DNA of 5,083 bases, from assembly GCA_947074245.1 (NCBI GenBank), contig CAMTOW010000196.1, positions 1 through 5,083 of the forward strand. Direction: 5' to 3'. The notes under the pieces are model-generated. The model was given only the letters and a program-made list of their open reading frames with translations, was not told the origin of the DNA and did no database searches. The translations under genes were made by a program, and so were the position numbers. The stretch comes from an uncultured Bacteroidales bacterium. Lineage in GTDB: Bacteria; Bacteroidota; Bacteroidia; Bacteroidales; JAUNSR01. Below, in pieces: positions 1-5,083 of this stretch; position 1 is the first letter of the stretch, and each line of letters starts with the position of its first letter.

Positions 1-48
1 TCTACACTAATCTTAACACTCTTTCCCTACACGACGCTCTTCCGATCT
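1..48 (+). other. Illumina TruSeq P5 adapter with i5 index (non-genomic contamination)
   Basis: Positions 1-7 (TCTACAC) match the end of the P5 flow-cell sequence. Positions 8-15 read TAATCTTA, which I recall as TruSeq HT index D506. Positions 16-48 match the full 33-base TruSeq read-1 primer site, starting ACACTCTTTCCC and ending GCTCTTCCGATCT. The three parts are contiguous and in library order, so chance similarity is not plausible. Genomic insert begins at 49. The arrangement is what a short-insert read would leave if it ran through into the P5 side and was assembled untrimmed at a contig end. Nothing in these bases should be annotated as biology, including the stop codon they supply to the adjoining gene. 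Confidence 0.98.
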
Positions 49-2048
49 GAAAAACCTTTCAATACTTCTTCCGCTTGATCTACATTTTTCTGATATCCCG
101 GATTTTTGGTCGCTTCACACAATTGTTTCCATAGTTCAACCGATGTCGCAATATTCGTATGAGCCAGTGTGAATTCTTCTTTTTTAATCTGAACCATACC
201 TGTTTTATAATGAATCGTCGCAATTCTAGACAACAACGCTTCACTCACCTGAGCCCCGAACAAAGGTTTTACATCTTCTAGCGTAACCATCAGAATCTTT
301 TGTGCATCATCAAATTTTTCAGAAGCGAAATAAAAATCTGCCAAAGAGATTGCTGAATCCAACCAAGGTAAGATATTCGCTTCAAGACGAGGATTAGCAA
401 CATATAGCTCTTTCAATAGTTCATATTGAGGAACCAAACATGTTTCGATCTTGTTCTTATCACCCATCATCGCATAAACACTTGCCATATTGTGATAAGC
501 CGCAGCCAAATCATGTTTCAGATGCATATCCTGAGGGTTTTTATCGCTCAAAGATTTACGCAGTTCGAATGACTTTTCGAAGTATTCGATTGATTTCTGC
601 GAATCTTTCATATCGGCATACATTTTACCCATGCGATCGTATGTGATCGACGGAGCGATCAACATCTCATTTGCCTGCGGATGAGATGCAGCCAAACGCT
701 CACCAATCACCAACGCATTTTCATAAGCACGTAACGCTTCATCTTCCGCGCCATTCTCGTGACACAGATCACCATAGTCATTATACATGATCATCAAATC
801 ACGGTCTAACATTGGAATACCCGGAGATTTCGCCGCCAAAGACGCTTTTGACATAATCGCGGCATTCATTGCTGATTTACCACGTGTAAAATATTTCGCA
901 CCCGCTTCTTTATCGTTGATCTGTTGGAATACACGACAAACCGTCACTACCCAAGATGCCAATAACAACATTCTCGGAGAATCTTTCGGTTCTTTTGCTA
1001 CTTTCTGTTCCAAAACATCGAATGCGATATCGAAACAGTGCTGAGCCGCTTTCGGTTGGTGCATATCCATACAAACCATACCCATATTGAATATCGCATC
1101 GCAATTTTCGTATGAGAAAGCTTCCATTGTAGGTTTTGCCTGCATCAAGCGATCCAACAATCCCAAAGAGCGATCGAAGTACTCTTTCACTTTGTCCATA
1201 TCCTGTTTACGCAGGTTGACCATCGCGACGCGCAATCCAGTCAAAGCTAGAAGAAGTATATTATCGATTGAGTTCTTTTCGCCCATTACAGCAAGAAGTT
1301 TCTCCTCAATCAAGGCGATCAATTTTTCTGAATTCTCAGGAGCACTATGCTGTGTCATCGCAATAAACACCTCATTGATGAAATGGCGATAGAACTGGAA
1401 ACGATTCTCTGTTACGGCGTCTAACATCGCAACAACAGCATCCTGATATTTATCGCCCGCAACATAGCTACTACCCACTGCGCCCGCAGAAGCCTGGAGC
1501 ACCGGTCCGTGAGCTTTTGCAAAGAATGTCGCAGCAGCACCCGGTTTGTTGCTCTGCAAAAGATGAAACATTGTTTCTGTAATATGCAACGGACTATTTT
1601 GCGGATGTTTCATCAAACGGAATGCGATATCGCTGTGGAAGCTTACTCTCTCACCTTCGGAAAGATTATTCATCAATAACGTACGCAAAGGCGCACTTGG
1701 AATAATCAACGCATTATCGAAAGCAGCTACAAGCGGAGTACCGAATGAAACCGCAAATTTTGCGAATTTCTCGTTATCCCAACTTTCACCTAACAATACT
1801 TCCAAATCGGCAATCGTAAGACCGCGACGGCTACATGCCAAATAATATAGGGTTTCCTTCACCAAATCATCCCCGAAAAGTTCGGCAGCCTTATCAATGC
1901 TATTGAGAATTGATTGAGCATCCTCTTTCGATGGTTCTTCTTTAGATGTCAGGAATTTTTGTAAAGTTTCAATTTCTTCCGGAGTCGTCACAGCCGCGAT
2001 TTGCGGATTAACTTCTAGTTTAGGCTCTATATTTTTCTTTGGGTCCAT
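49..2048 (-). CDS. STAND-like winged-helix/TPR protein without NTPase domain, 3' end missing
   Basis: This is a cytoplasmic helical repeat protein with no signal peptide or membrane segment; 666 genuine codons are visible. After a polar leader (residues 1-40), residues 60-180 resemble the winged-helix and linker region that follows the ATPase in STAND/NACHT proteins of the nephrocystin-3 type. The marks are YYLACSRRGLT near 68-78, a leucine-rich DLEVLLG, and an HSDIAF...ETMFHL stretch at 138-164. TPR-like helix pairs follow at about 314-350, 418-456, 467-504, 511-552, 563-590 and 605-648. No Walker A or B motif is visible, and the 209 bp upstream do not encode one. The likely role is as a scaffold or sensor in protein-protein contacts; partner and ligand are unknown. 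The ATG at 2048 follows an AT-rich leader without a Shine-Dalgarno box. The open frame runs to a TAG at 27-29, but that stop and the last six residues (DRKSVV) come from adapter, so the real C-terminus is unknown. The TPR call is firm; the winged-helix assignment is inference from sequence pattern. Confidence 0.8.
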
Positions 2049-2179
2049 TATAACAAATTATAAATGTATTAAAAATCAAGATTAATTTAAGACAGAAAAC
2101 ATTTGGTTGTTTCCTGCCGCAAATTAGTTATTTTTATCTAATATACAACTATCGTTTTTACGTTTTGAAACAATAAAAT
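2049..2179 (-). promoter_or_regulatory. Inferred promoter region of the TPR gene
   Basis: This AT-rich stretch lies between the upstream terminator hairpin and the ATG at 2048, so the TPR gene probably starts its own transcript here. I found no exact TAnnTTTG box on the minus strand. The nearest candidates are CTAATTTG (2127-2120), with a TTG at 2148-2146 about 18 bases upstream, and ATAATTTG just before the start codon. Both are imperfect. The call rests on layout more than on motif. Confidence 0.3.
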
Positions 2180-2210
2180 CTATAATCCGTTAAAAGAAAA
2201 CGGATTATAG
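2180..2210 (-). terminator. Rho-independent terminator of the 215/116-aa gene unit
   Basis: A perfect 12-bp inverted repeat pairs 2180-2191 (CTATAATCCGTT) with 2199-2210 around a 7-base A-rich loop. Read on the minus strand, the stem is followed by ATTTTATTG, a short and interrupted T-tract. It begins 47 bases after the stop codon of the 116-aa gene. The stem is AT-rich with only one CCG/CGG core, so it may be less efficient than the terminator after the ferredoxins. It probably separates this unit from the TPR gene. Confidence 0.6.
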
Positions 2211-2257
2211 CTATCAAAAAGTTTTATTTTCTTATAAAATATTTGAGGATGGTTTAA

Positions 2258-2608
2258 TCAGACGTTTTTCAGTTTATTGATATTACCGATAAACTGTTCT
2301 TGAGAGATCGTAATCTGCGGTTCGCGATAATGCACATAATCTTCGAAGTAATCACTGGCGATATCAGCAACCAAATCTTCCCCTTTCAATCCCCATTTAT
2401 CAAGCAGTTCTTCTATTATTTTCTGATAATGCTTAACGGTTTGCAGTTTATCTTCCCATTGTTCGGGCTTGTTTTCCTGATACATGTGTCCGTTTTGAAC
2501 CATCAAATAAACGGTTTGATAGAACGCGTCTGTACTACCGAAGAAATCGATCAGTTTCGCACGCTGTTCTGAAGGAAGGTTTTCAATAAAATTCTGAGTA
2601 TCAGTCAT
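2258..2608 (-). CDS. Hypothetical 116-aa acidic helical protein
   Basis: I do not recognise this family. The protein has 116 residues, no cysteine, no signal peptide and no membrane segment, so it should be a soluble cytoplasmic protein. It is acidic and rich in Glu, Asp, Gln and Lys. Its pattern suggests mostly helix, with amphipathic runs at about 16-40 (AKLIDFFG, AFYQTVYLMV) and 52-72 (KHYQKIIEELLDKWG). An aromatic stretch, DYFEDYVHY, lies at 86-94. The start at 2608 is the only sensible one and gives an overall charge pattern consistent with a real protein. It lies 35 bases downstream of the 215-aa gene on the same strand and is followed by a terminator hairpin, so it is most likely the second gene of a two-gene transcript. 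Coding status is supported by operon-like spacing and the coherent protein. Function is unknown. Confidence 0.75.
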   Translation of the reverse strand: MTDTQNFIENLPSEQRAKLIDFFGSTDAFYQTVYLMVQNGHMYQENKPEQWEDKLQTVKHYQKIIEELLDKWGLKGEDLVADIASDYFEDYVHYREPQITISQEQFIGNINKLKNV

Positions 2609-2643
2609 ACCTTAAAAAATTAATCGGTTAAAATATCACCACT

Positions 2644-3291
2644 TTATCCATCTACTTTTTTTGCAACCGAAATTTGCTTCTTTCGTCCGCGCAAAACGGT
2701 GCATTGCTTTTCCCACTGAACCGGAACACCCGTAATCGCACCACTAATCTCATCACGAATAATTTCGGCTGTAGACATCCGTCTAAAATCAGCAGGATTA
2801 ATCTCCAACGGTATCTGATACAACGTATTATCAGAACGTACATAAAGAGGACAAAGATTTTCAGGATCCGTCAGTTCCGCACCCATTTCTATATGAGCCA
2901 ATAATTCTCCTCCGGATTCGGGACGATGATGGGTTATCAGCGACTTACGTTTTTCAAGCAGCGTGAACACCGATTTACGAACATTAAAATGAAAGAAACG
3001 ACTTTTGATCAAGCGGCTCACCGGATGATCAATATCACACAATAAGACATACCATGCCTGTTGATTATCTTTTTCAATAGCAATATTCCACATCGCTTCG
3101 TTATAATCAAAATTCATCAAAGGCAGAGTTCCGGATTTCAGATCAATGACCCTAGCCAACTGCAGTTTGACGGGAGTTTTACCGTCGATAACAACAGGTG
3201 TCAATCCCGGACCTATAATTTTAGCGGCATAATCCGCAGGAATCAATCCGTTCAATTCAAGAGTTACGTCTTCTGTTCCGCTGAATTTCAT
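2644..3291 (-). CDS. Hypothetical 215-aa protein, possibly DUF2071/acetoacetate-decarboxylase-like
   Basis: This is a soluble protein with no signal peptide or membrane segment and a basic C-terminal tail (RGRKKQISVAKKVDG). I do not recognise it with certainty. The N-terminal half has a layout like the DUF2071/acetoacetate decarboxylase fold: LIPADYAAKIIGPGLTPVV at 16-34, a strand with GKTPVKLQL, then FDYNEAMWNIAIE at 61-73, which resembles the conserved YNE of that group. YVLLCDIDHPVSRLI follows at 81-95. This is a pattern-level inference without a catalytic lysine that I can assign. The second half (about 140-200) matches nothing I know. I chose the ATG at 3289-3291. The frame also opens at a TTG three codons earlier (3298-3300), but the ATG is the stronger start, and the -7 box at 3334-3341 gives either start a leader. 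The 116-aa gene follows after 35 bases, suggesting joint expression and perhaps a joint function. Confidence 0.75.
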   Translation of the reverse strand: MKFSGTEDVTLELNGLIPADYAAKIIGPGLTPVVIDGKTPVKLQLARVIDLKSGTLPLMNFDYNEAMWNIAIEKDNQQAWYVLLCDIDHPVSRLIKSRFFHFNVRKSVFTLLEKRKSLITHHRPESGGELLAHIEMGAELTDPENLCPLYVRSDNTLYQIPLEINPADFRRMSTAEIIRDEISGAITGVPVQWEKQCTVLRGRKKQISVAKKVDG

Positions 3292-3333
3292 GTGATACAA
3301 GATTTAGTTAAATAAAATCGAAAGTGGTTTATC

Positions 3334-3341
3334 CAAATATA
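3334..3341 (-). promoter_or_regulatory. Candidate Bacteroidota -7 promoter box (TATATTTG)
   Basis: Read on the minus strand, this is TATATTTG, an exact match to the TAnnTTTG -7 element used by the Bacteroidota primary sigma factor. It sits 42 bases upstream of the ATG at 3291, giving a leader of roughly 35 bases. No convincing TTTG -33 element is visible at the usual spacing. In AT-rich DNA such an 8-mer can occur by chance, so the position is the main support. Confidence 0.4.
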
Positions 3342-3387
3342 AAGAAAAATATAAATCGAGGTAGCAGCCGTGAGCTAAATTTAACTA

Positions 3388-3918
3388 TTAACTCTTAACA
3401 TCTCTATTTGATTTAAAGTCGCAAAGCTTAAAATTCACATTGCCAATCCGTATATCAAATTGACCGTCGTGACAATCCGTTATTTCATCGTAAACGGGTG
3501 AAAGGATAGTTTCTCCTTTCTTATTAATGACACCCCATTTGCCGCCTTCATACATATAGGTCTCATTCTTATAAAAGAAATGACCTCCAATATTGAAAAC
3601 AGCCAGGTTTTCTGAGAACGGACGGACATAATCAAACCTCGGTTTGATTACAATTGCTCCATTTTCATCGGAGAAGCCCATTTTGCCTCTATTGTCAACA
3701 ATACGATATAAACCTTCGTGAGCCTCATCGAATTTTTTATGAATCCGACAAATATTGAAGAAATAAGTAAGAATCGAGTGTTTCTGATTATCATCATAAC
3801 GCAACGAATCGCCGGGAGCACCTGCTTCCTTAAATTCTTTTCCTTTGCTTCCGATATGCCGCAGCATAGGTACAGACAGGAATAAAGGTATGACCAATGA
3901 ATTAATTACACTCTTCAT
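3388..3918 (-). CDS. Exported WG-repeat protein
   Basis: The protein has 176 residues. Residues 1-20 form a short basic start and a hydrophobic core (SLVIPLFLSVPML), which looks like a signal peptide or signal anchor. There is no lipobox cysteine and no clear AxA cleavage site. A linker of about 50 residues follows, then WG beta-repeats. The first, at about 70-112, reads RGKMGFSDENGAIVIKP, with Met replacing the usual Trp, then FDYVRPFSENLAVF. The second, at about 125-148, is canonical: GGKWGVINKKGETILSP then VYDEITD. Such repeats build beta structures thought to mediate binding; no enzymatic role is implied. Family members often carry many more repeats, so this is a short one. The next gene on this strand starts 96 bases downstream, after its own -7 box, and I see no clear terminator between them, so read-through is possible. 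The ATG at 3918 is chosen because it supplies the hydrophobic N-terminus. Confidence 0.8.
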   Translation of the reverse strand: MKSVINSLVIPLFLSVPMLRHIGSKGKEFKEAGAPGDSLRYDDNQKHSILTYFFNICRIHKKFDEAHEGLYRIVDNRGKMGFSDENGAIVIKPRFDYVRPFSENLAVFNIGGHFFYKNETYMYEGGKWGVINKKGETILSPVYDEITDCHDGQFDIRIGNVNFKLCDFKSNRDVKS

Positions 3919-4055
3919 AATTCTTTAGTATCTTCTAACATAATCAACACTTAAAAACAGATAATTGTTTACCAAAAAACAGATCTATTTGAACCAATCG
4001 AAAGAACGTTTTGTTTTTCTGTTAATTACTAAACACAAAACAAATCATCGGAACT
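3919..4055. promoter_or_regulatory. Divergent intergenic region with inferred promoters
   Basis: The WG-repeat gene leaves this 137-bp AT-rich gap leftwards and the ferredoxin pair leaves it rightwards, so promoters for both must lie here or overlap the genes. No exact TAnnTTTG box was found on either strand. The closest plus-strand candidate is TCTATTTG at 3984-3991, one mismatch from consensus, with TTG at 3965-3967. The spacing of 16 bases is shorter than usual. I see no operator-like palindrome or riboswitch. Confidence 0.35.
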
Positions 4056-4250
4056 ATGGGAATTAAAAAAGTTTGGATCGAACCCGGGTGTATCTCATGC
4101 GGTAATTGCGAATCCGTATGTCCGGAAGTCTTTTATATGGATATGGAATCGCATGTAAAAGAAGGCGTGGATTTTAACAAATTCGCAGAAGGAATAAAAA
4201 TCGCAGCCGAAGAGTGTCCGGTAGAGGTCATCAAATATGAAGCCGAATAA
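4056..4250 (+). CDS. Single-cluster [4Fe-4S] ferredoxin (first of tandem pair)
   Basis: This is a 64-residue cytoplasmic electron carrier. Cys12, Cys15 and Cys18 (CISCGNC) together with Cys54 (CPVEV) are the expected ligands of one [4Fe-4S] cluster. Cys22, in VCPEVF, sits where a two-cluster ferredoxin would have the remote ligand of cluster II. The other three cluster II ligands are absent, so it is an orphan here and has no partner cysteine for the disulfide seen in Pyrococcus ferredoxin. Length and acidic composition fit monocluster ferredoxins of anaerobes. The ATG at 4056 places the conserved KKVWIEPGC directly at the N-terminus. The leader has no Shine-Dalgarno box. A paralogue follows after 50 bases, and the pair probably forms one transcript. 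The partner enzyme (for example pyruvate:ferredoxin oxidoreductase or a hydrogenase) cannot be told, since none is adjacent. Confidence 0.93.
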   Translation: MGIKKVWIEPGCISCGNCESVCPEVFYMDMESHVKEGVDFNKFAEGIKIAAEECPVEVIKYEAE

Positions 4251-4300
4251 CGGGAACACCTGTTCGGTTTGAATGTATAATTTCAATAAACAAACCAACC

Positions 4301-4495
4301 ATGGCAATTAAAAAAGTATGGATTGAACCGGGATGTATCTCCTGTGGCGAATGTGAAGAAATATGTCCGGAGGTGTTCGTTATCACCGACGAATGTCATA
4401 TTCAAGCAGACGTAAACGTTTCTCAATATACAGAAGGTATTGAAGAAGCGGCTGACGCATGTCCGGTTGAAGTCATTAAATTCGAGAAGGAGTAA
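4301..4495 (+). CDS. Single-cluster [4Fe-4S] ferredoxin (second of tandem pair)
   Basis: Also 64 residues, with the same cluster ligands: Cys12, Cys15, Cys18 (CISCGEC) and Cys54 (CPVEV). Cys22 is again left over. Unlike its neighbour it carries an additional Cys32 (DECHIQ) in the central loop, six cysteines in all. I count 39 of 64 residues identical to the first copy, with no gaps. Identity is concentrated in residues 1-26 and 50-62 around the cluster, while the middle (27-49) has diverged. The centre is more acidic here, which could shift redox potential or partner choice; that is inference. The ATG at 4301 aligns exactly with the start of the first copy. The gene ends 17 bases before a strong terminator, so it is the last gene of this unit. 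Confidence 0.93.
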   Translation: MAIKKVWIEPGCISCGECEEICPEVFVITDECHIQADVNVSQYTEGIEEAADACPVEVIKFEKE

Positions 4496-4512
4496 TTTTA
4501 GAATCAGGTATG

Positions 4513-4558
4513 AAAAATCCCGGTATCCGTCTTAAATGACAGATGCCGGGATTTTTTT
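4513..4558. terminator. Strong bidirectional Rho-independent terminator
   Basis: A 19-bp stem pairs 4513-4531 with 4538-4556 around the loop TTAAAT, with one G-U pair and one C-A mismatch. The base of the stem is AAAAATCCCGG against CCGGGATTTTT, and the T-tract continues to seven T residues at 4552-4558. The matching A-tract gives a T-tail on the minus strand as well. It therefore ends the ferredoxin transcript and can also end the convergent DUF4251 transcript, whose stop codon is at 4585. Confidence 0.92.
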
Positions 4559-4584
4559 ATACTTGAAAATCTCAAATTAGAGAG

Positions 4585-5073
4585 TTATTCATTCTGAAAG
4601 GAATAACTCCCGAAATATGTTATCGATTCTCGTTGCGATCCGGTCATAATCACCAAGGCTTTTCCTCCCGGATAAAATGAGAATGTAAACTCGATATGTT
4701 CCTGTTTGTTTCTAGCTTTGATTTTAAAGGTCACTTCTTTTTTCTTGACTTTCATTCGGGATATTTGTGCATTCTGCTCGATACGCACTCCATTGTCATT
4801 CCCATACGATATCATACGCGCTTTACCAAAATAAGGCAAATCCGTTTTAAGAACAGAATCATTCAATTGAATATAACCTTTGGGGTTAAAACGATCGGTA
4901 TTGGGGAATGATGAAGAAACCACACGATCGACCTCTATCCGGAAATCGCATTTCCGAATCATTTCGGCCAGATCATTCATTTCTGATTCATTATTTTGCG
5001 CAGTCATCGAAGGAGAGAAAAATAACGAGAGCAATATGACCGCGAAGAAGGAGAAAACAAATTTCTTTCGCAT
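4585..5073 (-). CDS. Exported DUF4251 family protein
   Basis: The 162-residue protein begins with a typical Sec signal peptide: basic MRKK, a hydrophobic core at about 5-19 (FVFSFFAVILLSLFF), and a likely signal peptidase I site after TAQ (residues 24-26). The lone mature cysteine (Cys42) is not in a lipobox, so a periplasmic or secreted location is expected, not a lipoprotein. The mature part carries the marks of DUF4251: FNPKGYIQLNDSVLKTDLPYFG at 62-83, containing the conserved LPYFG, and the C-terminal SQRESITYFG at 146-155, matching the family's closing 'R.sisY.G' motif. Biochemical function of the family is unknown to me. The ATG at 5073 supplies the complete signal peptide; only ten bases remain upstream, so its promoter is outside the window. 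It converges on the ferredoxin pair and shares their terminator. Confidence 0.85.
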   Translation of the reverse strand: MRKKFVFSFFAVILLSLFFSPSMTAQNNESEMNDLAEMIRKCDFRIEVDRVVSSSFPNTDRFNPKGYIQLNDSVLKTDLPYFGKARMISYGNDNGVRIEQNAQISRMKVKKKEVTFKIKARNKQEHIEFTFSFYPGGKALVIMTGSQRESITYFGSYSFQNE

Positions 5074-5083
5074 GAATTGAATT

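Noticed and set aside
440..1392. Open frames antisense or out of frame to the TPR gene (440-646, 787-1044, 910-1104, 1087-1392)
   Set aside because: They lie wholly inside the long TPR coding frame, have no coherent protein features and no independent signals; they are shadow frames.
2300..2572. Plus-strand 90-aa frame with hydrophobic residues
   Set aside because: It is antisense to the 116-aa gene. The hydrophobic look comes from reading complementary codons of a charged helical protein, and it lacks promoter and operon context.
2652..3315. Open frames at 2652-2843 (minus), 2674-2904 and 3061-3315 (plus)
   Set aside because: All overlap the 215-aa gene and encode unlikely, basic or low-coherence proteins.
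3965..3991. Exact Bacteroidota promoter for the ferredoxin pair
   Set aside because: The -7 candidate TCTATTTG has a mismatch and the TTG at 3965 is only 16 bases away, so it is not good enough for a separate site call.
4251..4300. Hairpin GAACA-CC-TGTTC between the two ferredoxin genes as a terminator
   Set aside because: Five base pairs with a two-base loop and no following T-tract. It could be an mRNA processing or operator element, but the evidence is too thin.
4095..4307. Minus-strand 70-aa frame opposite the first ferredoxin
   Set aside because: It covers the strongly supported ferredoxin gene on the other strand, so it is a complement artefact.
4696..5080. Plus-strand frames opposite the DUF4251 gene
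   Set aside because: They are antisense to a gene with a signal peptide and family motifs, and have no features of their own.
49..5083. A defence island, mobile element, CRISPR array or other new multi-gene system
   Set aside because: There are no transposase, integrase, phage, toxin, nuclease or repeat-spacer signals. The TPR protein alone, without an NTPase or effector domain nearby, does not justify a defence-system claim.

Overview
The window looks like the end of a draft contig from a Bacteroidota genome, most likely Bacteroidales. Four things point there. There is a DUF4251 protein, a family largely restricted to this phylum. Purine-rich Shine-Dalgarno boxes are missing in front of nearly all starts, where AT-rich leaders are found instead. 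One promoter element matches the phylum's TAnnTTTG -7 consensus exactly. There is also a WG-repeat exported protein and a pair of small ferredoxins typical of an anaerobe. Base composition is moderately AT-rich. No genus can be named from the sequence alone.

Layout. Bases 1-48 are not genomic: they are an untrimmed Illumina TruSeq P5 adapter carrying the i5 index TAATCTTA (D506). Genomic sequence begins at 49, inside the 3' end of a minus-strand gene for a large cytoplasmic protein with a STAND-type winged helix and TPRs (49-2048). Its true C-terminus is missing. A short AT-rich gap holds a hairpin terminator (2180-2210). Upstream lies a minus-strand two-gene unit of unrecognised proteins of 116 aa (2258-2608) and 215 aa (2644-3291), with a good -7 box at 3334-3341. 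Next comes a minus-strand exported WG-repeat protein (3388-3918). A 137-bp divergent intergenic region separates it from two plus-strand tandem [4Fe-4S] ferredoxin genes (4056-4250 and 4301-4495). These end at a strong, nearly symmetrical terminator (4513-4558), which also serves the convergent minus-strand gene for an exported DUF4251 protein (4585-5073).

How the genes fit together. The ferredoxins form a clear two-gene unit of cytoplasmic electron carriers, but no redox enzyme adjoins them. The 215-aa and 116-aa genes are probably co-transcribed. The WG-repeat and DUF4251 proteins are probably unrelated envelope proteins. I see no mobile element, CRISPR array, tRNA, rRNA or recognisable defence system. 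The least explained parts are the 215/116-aa pair and the large TPR protein that lacks an NTPase domain.
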